From NCBI GenBank assembly GCA_900539645.1, contig UQCY01000061.1, forward strand, positions 1 through 9,793: 9,793 nucleotides of DNA, given 5' to 3'. The position numbers and the translations under genes are program-made. This document shows positions 1-5,445 of this stretch, piece by piece (within the stretch, counting starts at the first letter, position 1; the number at the start of each line of letters is the position of its first letter). Below the pieces are notes generated by a model. That model searched no databases. It had not been told where the DNA came from and worked only from the letters and a program-made list of their open reading frames with translations. The stretch comes from an uncultured Clostridium sp. (GTDB taxonomy: Bacteria > Bacillota > Clostridia > Peptostreptococcales > Peptostreptococcaceae).

Positions 1-1415
1 ATATCCTCTCCAATTTTTTCTTCATAGAAATCTAATAAAATTTTGTAGTTCTGATTTTTTCCCTGACCTGCATCAAAATATCCATTTGAATCGTGATACT
101 CTGCAAATTCTTCATAGAATTTAAATGGAGATTCTCTATAATATCTCTTTACAATAAATTCCATAGACATTCTAAAGTTTCCTGAGTTGTAGTATCTTTC
201 AACCATTTCCTCGATATCTTTTAGTTTTAATATTTCCCCATAAGAAATATATTTATTTGATAATACTTCATATGGTGGATATGATTTATATTCAAATCCA
301 TGCATATCTGCAGTTTTTCTTATTCCAGTTCCCTTTATCATCTTTAAAAATCCTAACTGAAGCTGCTCTATTCCTAAGTTATATACATCATTGAAAGATT
401 TTTCAAATCCTTTATACCCTTCATAAGGTAACCCTGCTATTAAATCTAAGTGCTGATGTATATTTTTGTAAGATTCTATCTGTTTTACAACTTTAGATAA
501 TTTTACAAAGTCGTCTTTTCTTCCACACGCCTCAAGTACATTTTGGTCTGTAGACTGAACACCTATTTCAAACTGGAATAATCCTGGTTTACAATCTTTT
601 AAGAACTCCAACATCTCATCATCAATTAAATGAGCAGTTACCTCAAAATGGTATGTTGTAAACCCATTATCGTTTTCCATAAGGAATTTCATTATATCCA
701 TAGCAGTTTTTTTCTTAGCATTGAAAGTTCTATCTATAAATTTTATCTGAGCAACTCTAGCATCTATAAGATTTTTTAAATCTTTTTTAACCCTATCTAA
801 ACTAAAGTATCTAAGTCCTTTTATAGCTGAAGATAGGCAGTACTGACAGTTAAATGGACATCCTCTTGAAGATTCATAGTAAACTATTCTATTTTCGTAT
901 TCTTTAGGATCCATATTGTCGTATGGACTTGGTATTAAATCTAAATCCTGTAGATAAGGTCTTTCTTCATTGACAACAACCTTATCACCATCTCTCCAAA
1001 CAAGACCTTTTATATCAGCTGCATTCATTTTGCCGTTTAACATAAGGCAAACATCTCTAAATGTAACCTCACCTTCGCCGTATAAAATATAATCTATGAA
1101 TTTATTTTCTTTCATTAAATTTTCGCTGTCGTAACTAACCTCAGGTCCACCTAAACCTATTATTAAATTAGGCATAACCTTTTTTAAATTTTCACAAAGG
1201 CTCATTATATCTACAACATTCCAAATATATACTGAGAAAAATACAGCATCGTAGCCACCTTTATATATATCTTTTAAAATATAATCAGCTTGATTATTTA
1301 TCGTATACTCTCTTATTTCTGTTTCCTGCACGTCTTTTGCAAATTCTTTTAAATATCTTATCGCTAAATTTGTATGAATAAATTTAGAGTTAAGGGTTGT
1401 AAGTAATATCTTCAA
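1..1415 (-). CDS. B12-binding-domain radical SAM protein, DUF4080 type (N-terminal 471 residues; 3' end outside window)
   Basis: I translated this by hand from a TTG at 1413-1415 and found 471 codons with no stop or frameshift; the C-terminus runs off the left edge. The TTG is chosen because GGAGGGTG lies at 1421-1428, five bases upstream, and the protein starts MKILLTTLNSKFIHTNLA, a typical opening for this family. Residues 1-135 look like a cobalamin-binding Rossmann domain, with a GLGGPE turn near 87-92 and YGEGE at 112-116. The radical SAM core follows, with the CX3CX2C cluster motif at Cys186, Cys190 and Cys193 in RGCPFNCQYC. The region after about 370 matches the position of the DUF4080 tail. 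Family knowledge says such enzymes use a 4Fe-4S cluster, S-adenosylmethionine and often cobalamin for radical methylations or rearrangements; the substrate here is unknown. The classical DxHxxG cobalamin motif is not visible. I am confident of the family, not of the reaction. Confidence 0.9.
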   Translation of the reverse strand, partial: MKILLTTLNSKFIHTNLAIRYLKEFAKDVQETEIREYTINNQADYILKDIYKGGYDAVFFSVYIWNVVDIMSLCENLKKVMPNLIIGLGGPEVSYDSENLMKENKFIDYILYGEGEVTFRDVCLMLNGKMNAADIKGLVWRDGDKVVVNEERPYLQDLDLIPSPYDNMDPKEYENRIVYYESSRGCPFNCQYCLSSAIKGLRYFSLDRVKKDLKNLIDARVAQIKFIDRTFNAKKKTAMDIMKFLMENDNGFTTYHFEVTAHLIDDEMLEFLKDCKPGLFQFEIGVQSTDQNVLEACGRKDDFVKLSKVVKQIESYKNIHQHLDLIAGLPYEGYKGFEKSFNDVYNLGIEQLQLGFLKMIKGTGIRKTADMHGFEYKSYPPYEVLSNKYISYGEILKLKDIEEMVERYYNSGNFRMSMEFIVKRYYRESPFKFYEEFAEYHDSNGYFDAGQGKNQNYKILLDFYEEKIGED

Positions 1416-1450
1416 AAAATCACCCTCCAAAATTCTTTTTATATTTATTT

Positions 1451-1487
1451 TTGCAATATTTTCATCTATTTCAGTTTAATATTGCAA
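1451..1487. repeat. 10-bp perfect inverted repeat in the divergent spacer
   Basis: TTGCAATATT at 1451-1460 is perfectly complementary to AATATTGCAA at 1478-1487, with a 17-nt loop. It lies 36 bp upstream of the TTG start of the radical SAM gene. No U-tract follows it on either strand, so it does not look like a terminator. It could be an operator for a dimeric regulator or a hairpin in the leader of the radical SAM gene. In such AT-rich DNA a chance origin is also possible, although the arms contain a GC step. Confidence 0.4.
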
Positions 1488-1586
1488 CATTCTCTTCTTT
1501 CCTTGTATTTTGTTCTTTATTTTATTATTATAATAATTGTAGGTAATATATTATAATCGTCTATTTTGACAGAAAGGATAGCTATC

Positions 1587-1790
1587 ATGGAAAAATTCGA
1601 AAAAGTCTCACTTAATGATTTATCTATTCAAGATCTTCTTCTTATAATAAAAGCCCTTGAATACACCAACGAAAATACTAAACTAAATGTATTTGGCGAT
1701 CTTAGAAATAATCTTGTAAAAGAGCTTTGTTTCCTTACTGAAACAACTGAAGAAGAATTTCTTTCTTATATCGAATCTAAATCAGAATAA
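1587..1790 (+). CDS. small conserved-looking hypothetical protein, 67 aa
   Basis: The open frame could begin at a TTG at 1566, but I prefer the ATG at 1587. AGAAAGGA at 1571-1578 puts a ribosome binding site eight bases before it, and nothing suitable precedes the TTG. The product starts MEKFEKVSLNDLSIQDLLLI, is acidic and mostly helical by eye, and ends in a glutamate-rich stretch (TEEEFLSYIE). It has no signal peptide, membrane span, cysteine cluster or nucleic-acid-binding motif that I recognise. A TATAAT at 1552-1557 lies just upstream, without a good -35 box. It is divergent from the radical SAM gene and stops 6 bp before the end of the convergent 308-aa gene. Its single Gln codon is CAA, unlike the CAG habit of the large genes. 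Function unknown. The good RBS and isolated position make it a probable real gene. Confidence 0.65.
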   Translation: MEKFEKVSLNDLSIQDLLLIIKALEYTNENTKLNVFGDLRNNLVKELCFLTETTEEEFLSYIESKSE

Positions 1791-1796
1791 TTCTAA

Positions 1797-2723
1797 TTAA
1801 GATTTTTTAGCAAATCTAAAGCAGTACTCTCCTGATTTAGCTTGCACATTTATTTTTAATAAATTTCCATTTATAATCTTTGATTTTACTGTAAGCTTGT
1901 TTAATATAGGGTCTTGAATTGAATCACCCTCATTTAACGAAATAATTTCCAGAGGATTTGCCTTAGCATTATACTCTTTTTTATTAATTTTATATTTTTT
2001 AAGTTTTACAGTATATTCAGCCATGGAATCCACAAAGTCTATATTCTCTATTTCCGTTGAAATCTTTTGACCTAATAGCGAGAATAGGACTTTTTTTATT
2101 GAATCTATATCAGACTTTTCCTCTCTATCCTCTACATATATATCAAAAATAGCATCAAGTAATCCTGAGCATATATCATCACTAGAATCTCTTTTTCCAT
2201 CTTTATACTCATCTATAGTCTTTATAAGACCAATTCTGTACATCTGGAATTTTACTACATCAGATTTTTCCATATCTATATTTAAAGAAATCACTCTTTC
2301 TTTTATCATGTCCATTATCTCATCATACTCAATAGATGGATTTTTTAATAAATTATGAATTAATTCACTGTAAATCAACGTTGCAATTAAATATTCACTA
2401 TATTTATTTTCAATCTTAAAATACATTACATATTTTTTTACAAGCTCAACAAGCTCTTTATCACATTTTTCTCCAGCATTATTTCCCAATATTACCGGAA
2501 GAAAAATATTTAAAAGATTTTCACCATTGTACTCAGCTCCATAAAACTTATAGTACCTAAGCTCATCTCTAAGTCTGTTATTATCTACAAATAAATATCT
2601 CTGCTTAAAATCATCTATCAAACATTTTGTATTTACAAGCATCAACATTTTTATTATATCACTATCTGTATCAAACGCACTTATATAGGCATTTTTTACA
2701 AAATTATCTATTTGATTTTCCAT
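1797..2723 (-). CDS. hypothetical protein, 308 aa, unrecognised family
   Basis: A complete ATG-to-TAA frame of 308 codons, with AGAGGTG at 2729-2735 as the ribosome binding site. I do not recognise the family. By eye, residues 1-230 are dominated by amphipathic helices rich in Lys, Glu, Ile and Leu (for example LVELVKKYVMYFKI and EYDEIMDMIKERVISL). The last 80 residues alternate short hydrophobic and charged stretches and look more like beta strands, ending EYCFRFAKKS. There is no signal peptide, transmembrane segment, Walker motif or cysteine pair, so it should be a soluble cytoplasmic protein. It lies 79 bp downstream of argS in the same direction, but an intrinsic terminator fills that gap. 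Its tail faces the 67-aa gene. Four of its six Gln codons are CAA, against none of 16 in argS, which suggests lower expression or a different history. Confidence 0.8.
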   Translation of the reverse strand: MENQIDNFVKNAYISAFDTDSDIIKMLMLVNTKCLIDDFKQRYLFVDNNRLRDELRYYKFYGAEYNGENLLNIFLPVILGNNAGEKCDKELVELVKKYVMYFKIENKYSEYLIATLIYSELIHNLLKNPSIEYDEIMDMIKERVISLNIDMEKSDVVKFQMYRIGLIKTIDEYKDGKRDSSDDICSGLLDAIFDIYVEDREEKSDIDSIKKVLFSLLGQKISTEIENIDFVDSMAEYTVKLKKYKINKKEYNAKANPLEIISLNEGDSIQDPILNKLTVKSKIINGNLLKINVQAKSGEYCFRFAKKS

Positions 2724-2740
2724 AATTTCACCTCTAATTT

Positions 2741-2770
2741 AAAAAAAGAGGCTTATAAAAATAAACCTCT
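2741..2770 (-). terminator. intrinsic terminator after argS
   Basis: Read on the minus strand, AGAGGTTTAT pairs with ATAAGCCTCT (10 bp, one G-U wobble) around a TTTT loop. Seven U residues follow at once (2747 down to 2741). It begins 32 nt past the argS stop codon. It is the best terminator in the window, yet its U-tract ends only 17 nt before the ATG of the next gene, so it also sits in that gene's immediate leader. Confidence 0.85.
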
Positions 2771-2802
2771 CTCTTTACTCTAAACTACTTTAAATCTAAA
2801 AA

Positions 2803-4500
2803 CTACATTTTATGTGGTGCGTGCATTCCTAATAATGCAAGACCATTTTCTATTGACTGTCTTGTAGCTTCAACAAGAGCAAGTCTTGCTTTTCTTAATT
2901 CCGCATCATCTACAAGTATTGGGTTGTCATGATAGAATTTATTGAATGCCTGAGCAAGATCTAGTACAAATCTTGTTACTATATGAGGCTCATTTTTCTT
3001 CATTGATGCAAGTATACATTTGTTGAATGATTCTATAACTTTTAGAACTTCTGAGCTTCCTTCATCAGAAAGTAGGCTGTAATCTATATCAGAAGTAACC
3101 TCTTCGTTAGCTTTTCTTAATACTGCACAACATCTAGCGTGAGTGTACTGTACATAAGGTCCAGTTTCTCCATCAAAGCTAAGTGTTTTATCCCAAGAGA
3201 ATGTGTAGTCTTTTATTCTGCTGTTTGATAATTCCTGGAATACTACTGCACCTACACCTACCTGTTTAGCTATTTCATCAACATTTTCAGCGTTAGGATT
3301 CTTAGTAAGTATTATATCTTTAGTTTTTTCTATTGCCTGTTTTAAAACGTCTTCAAGGAATACTACTCTACCTTTTCTAGTAGACATTGTTCCACTTTCA
3401 AGAGCAACCATACCAAATGGAACGTGAACAAGGTCTTTAGACCATTCGTATCCCATAAGTTCTAGTACTTTGAATAACTGCTGGAAGTGAAGTGCCTGCT
3501 GAGAACCAACTACATATAAACATTTGTCGAAATCATAAGTTTCTTTTCTGTATATAGCAGCTGCTAAATCTCTTGTCATATATAATGTTGAACCGTCTTT
3601 TTTAGTTATAAGAGCTGGAGTTAAATTATATGCATCAAGATTTACTATATTTGTTCCTTCAGATTCTTCTAGTAATCCTTTTTCTTTTATTAAATCTATT
3701 ACTCTATCCATTTTATCTGAATAGAAACTTTCTCCTGCGTATGAGTCGAATTCTATGTCTAAAAGGTCGTAAACTCTTGAGAATTCTTTTAAACTTTCAT
3801 CTCTGAACCACTGCCATAAAGCTTTAGCTTCTTCATCGCCGTTTTCTAGTTTTGTAAACCATGCTCTAGCTTCATCTTCCATTTCTGGATGTACTTCAGC
3901 TTCATCGTGGAATCTTACGTATAATTTTAATAATTCTGGTATTGGGTTGCTTTCTACTGTTTCTTTATCTCCCCATAATTTGAATGCTACTATTAATTTA
4001 CCGAACTGTGTTCCGTAGTCACCAAGATGGTTTATTCTAACCATATTGTATCCCTGAGAATTGTATATTTTGTATAGTGCATTACCTATAACTGTAGTTC
4101 TTATATGTCCTATATGGAATGGTTTTGCTATGTTAGGAGAAGAGAAGTCAACTACAACAGTTTTACCTTTTCCTAATTCACTTTTACCGTAGTTTTCTTT
4201 TTCAGTAAGAACTTTATTTATAACTGTTTCAGCTAATTTTGATTTGTCAACGAAGAAGTTCACATATCCTCCTAACTGAACAACTTTTGATATAGATCCT
4301 TTTGGTTCTATCTTTCCTGCTATATCTTCAGCTATCATATTTGGCGCTTTTCTAAATATTTTAGCTAATTTAAAACAAGGGAATGCATAATCTCCCATTT
4401 CTTTATTAGGTGGTATTTCTATATAGCTCTGTATTTCTTCTAAAGTAAGGTCTTCTATCTGTTCCTTTAAAGCAGAAGCTACTTCTAATTTAAAATCCAT
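2803..4500 (-). CDS. argS: arginyl-tRNA synthetase
   Basis: This cytoplasmic class I synthetase charges tRNA-Arg with arginine using ATP. It is 565 residues, a normal length. Residues 1-110 match the N-terminal additional domain that contacts the tRNA elbow. The catalytic Rossmann fold carries the HIGH motif at 129-132 in SSPNIAKPFHIGHIRTTVIG. The KMSKS loop is replaced by MSTRKG at 372-377, normal for this ArgRS subgroup. The DALR anticodon-binding helical domain covers about 450-565 and starts at GPYVQYTHAR. The protein ends APHKM, as ArgRS proteins commonly do. The ATG is preceded by GAGGAGG a few bases upstream. A candidate promoter lies at 4606-4634, and a strong terminator follows the TAG stop. 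I see no T-box leader in the 180-bp upstream gap. All 16 Gln codons are CAG. Confidence 0.98.
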   Translation of the reverse strand: MDFKLEVASALKEQIEDLTLEEIQSYIEIPPNKEMGDYAFPCFKLAKIFRKAPNMIAEDIAGKIEPKGSISKVVQLGGYVNFFVDKSKLAETVINKVLTEKENYGKSELGKGKTVVVDFSSPNIAKPFHIGHIRTTVIGNALYKIYNSQGYNMVRINHLGDYGTQFGKLIVAFKLWGDKETVESNPIPELLKLYVRFHDEAEVHPEMEDEARAWFTKLENGDEEAKALWQWFRDESLKEFSRVYDLLDIEFDSYAGESFYSDKMDRVIDLIKEKGLLEESEGTNIVNLDAYNLTPALITKKDGSTLYMTRDLAAAIYRKETYDFDKCLYVVGSQQALHFQQLFKVLELMGYEWSKDLVHVPFGMVALESGTMSTRKGRVVFLEDVLKQAIEKTKDIILTKNPNAENVDEIAKQVGVGAVVFQELSNSRIKDYTFSWDKTLSFDGETGPYVQYTHARCCAVLRKANEEVTSDIDYSLLSDEGSSEVLKVIESFNKCILASMKKNEPHIVTRFVLDLAQAFNKFYHDNPILVDDAELRKARLALVEATRQSIENGLALLGMHAPHKM

Positions 4501-4605
4501 TATTTCTTCCTCCTCAAATATTTTCTTTATATATTATTAATTTTCTTTATATTTCCGTACAAAAATCATATTTTTTCGATTTTACATACTTACACTTATC
4601 TCTCT

Positions 4606-4634
4606 ATGTTAAAACAATTTCAACTATTTTTCAA
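4606..4634 (-). promoter_or_regulatory. candidate sigma-A promoter for argS
   Basis: On the minus strand TTGAAA (4634-4629) and TAACAT (4611-4606) are separated by exactly 17 bp. The -35 box matches five of six consensus bases and the -10 box four of six. It would give a leader of roughly 100 nt before the argS ATG. Between the DUF523 stop and this site I see no convincing terminator, so argS could also be reached by read-through. Confidence 0.4.
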
Positions 4635-4679
4635 GGTGTTTAGACAATTTAATATGTCATTTTTTATTTTCATTTATTT

Positions 4680-5135
4680 TTATCTTTTCTGTTCTAAATC
4701 TTTCTCGCTAATAGCTCTTATTCCGTTCATTTCAAATAATGCTGCAGTTACACCTTTTCCAACTTTCTTTATTCCTTTAAACTCACCATTGTGTATCTCA
4801 TTAACACCACAAGAAGGACTTCCTTCTTTCAATATCGCTAACTCAACATTGTTTTTCTTAGCCTCATCTAAACTAATCTGAGCACCCTTCATATACTCTT
4901 TTGTAACATCTACACCAACTCTAGAAACAACCCTACAATTTCCCTCTATTACATCTTTTCCTTCTCCACCTATTATCTCTGCAGGCTCTCTTGGAGTAGA
5001 AAGACCTCCTGTGCACTCTGGACAAATTGTTATATATTCCTTTCCTTCTAAATAACCTAAAACCGCATCATTTCTATTATTTCCACCGCTGTACTTGCAA
5101 TTTTCTCCAACTAAACAAGCTGAAACAACTATCAT
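4680..5135 (-). CDS. DUF523 / TudS-like iron-sulfur protein (possible thiouracil desulfidase)
   Basis: A complete 151-residue protein with the full DUF523 signature: SACLVGENCKYSG at 5-17, CPECTGGLSTPREPAEI at 38-54, LKEGSPSCG at 102-110 and GKGVTAALFE at 127-136. The conserved cysteines Cys7, Cys38 and Cys109 are the likely ligands of a 4Fe-4S cluster; Cys13, Cys41 and Cys67 are extra. Characterised DUF523 proteins (TudS) remove sulfur from thiouracil without redox change through a cluster-bound sulfide. Applying that to this protein is inference from the family. It is a stand-alone domain, not fused to the DUF1722 domain found in some relatives. The ATG follows GGAGGGTG at 5141-5148. It has its own candidate promoter at 5194-5223 and lies between mutS2 and argS in the same direction. 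No signal peptide or membrane span is seen. Confidence 0.9.
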   Translation of the reverse strand: MIVVSACLVGENCKYSGGNNRNDAVLGYLEGKEYITICPECTGGLSTPREPAEIIGGEGKDVIEGNCRVVSRVGVDVTKEYMKGAQISLDEAKKNNVELAILKEGSPSCGVNEIHNGEFKGIKKVGKGVTAALFEMNGIRAISEKDLEQKR

Positions 5136-5193
5136 AACCTCACCCTCCTAATCTATATTAGAACTAATAAAATAATATCTCTCTCATATACTA

Positions 5194-5223
5194 ATTATAC
5201 ATTTATCTACACACTCTTGTCCC
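5194..5223 (-). promoter_or_regulatory. candidate sigma-A promoter for the DUF523 gene
   Basis: On the minus strand a perfect TATAAT (5199-5194) lies 18 bp downstream of GGGACA (5223-5218), which matches TTGACA at four of six positions. Transcription would start near 5187, leaving a leader of about 50 nt ahead of the GGAGGGTG ribosome binding site. Together with the hairpin after mutS2, this argues that the DUF523 gene is not simply a co-transcribed part of a mutS2 operon. Confidence 0.45.
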
Positions 5224-5309
5224 AAAATATTTTACTATTAAACCTTTAAAAAGTATGTTTATAATTTTATGTAACAATTTCGTACCATTAAAATAATTTT
5301 ATTACATAG

Positions 5310-5434
5310 AAAAAAGGTGGGGTTCAATCAAACAGCAACAATCTACAGACGATTTTTACATTAGCCTCGAACAGCGTTCGAGCTATATAAAAAAATCGCC
5401 GAAGCCTGGCGCGTTTGATGAACCTCACCTTTTT
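5310..5434 (-). terminator. probable transcription stop for mutS2 (same palindrome read on the minus strand)
   Basis: Read on the minus strand, the long stem starts 12 nt after the mutS2 stop codon and ends in GGTG-complement CCACC followed by six U residues (5315-5310). That is the arrangement of an intrinsic terminator, though a stem-loop of about 120 nt with internal branches is far larger than needed. No other hairpin separates mutS2 from the DUF523 gene. Confidence 0.5.
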
Positions 5435-5435
5435 C
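5310..5435 (+). ncRNA. branched palindromic structured element, possible unclassified RNA
   Basis: Within the 310-bp gene-free gap at 5136-5445. The outer stem pairs 5311-5336 with 5411-5434: about 23 pairs, with bulged A5327 and A5334 and one G-U pair (5320-5425). Inside, 5350-5357 pairs with 5391-5398. TAGC 5362-5365 then pairs with GCTA 5382-5385, and TCGAAC 5367-5372 with GTTCGA 5376-5381 around an AGC triloop. GCC 5398-5400 can pair with GGC 5408-5410. This gives a three-way-junction-like fold with a free segment at 5337-5349. It is visibly richer in GC than its flanks. The plus strand is favoured because the 5320-5425 wobble becomes A-C on the other strand. A TATAAT at 5260-5265 with a poor -35 could drive it, and it ends in a U run at 5430-5434. 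It does not match any riboswitch, ribozyme, SRP, 6S or tmRNA pattern that I know. It could also be only a large bidirectional terminator or a relic of a mobile palindrome. Confidence 0.4.
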
Positions 5436-5445
5436 TTTGAATATA

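Noticed and set aside
4501..4679. T-box or riboswitch leader before argS
   Set aside because: No T-box AGGGUGG-type core or terminator/antiterminator pair is visible in the 179-bp spacer, and no other riboswitch consensus fits.
4606..4881. Plus-strand open frame of 91 codons overlapping the DUF523 gene and its downstream spacer
   Set aside because: It lies largely antisense to a well-conserved protein, has no ribosome binding site, and its hydrophobic start is a product of T-rich spacer sequence.
5310..5435. Known riboswitch or ribozyme (c-di-GMP-I, THF, twister, pistol) in the structured element
   Set aside because: I compared conserved cores from memory and none matched; the CGCC-GAAGCCT-GGCG segment only superficially resembles them.
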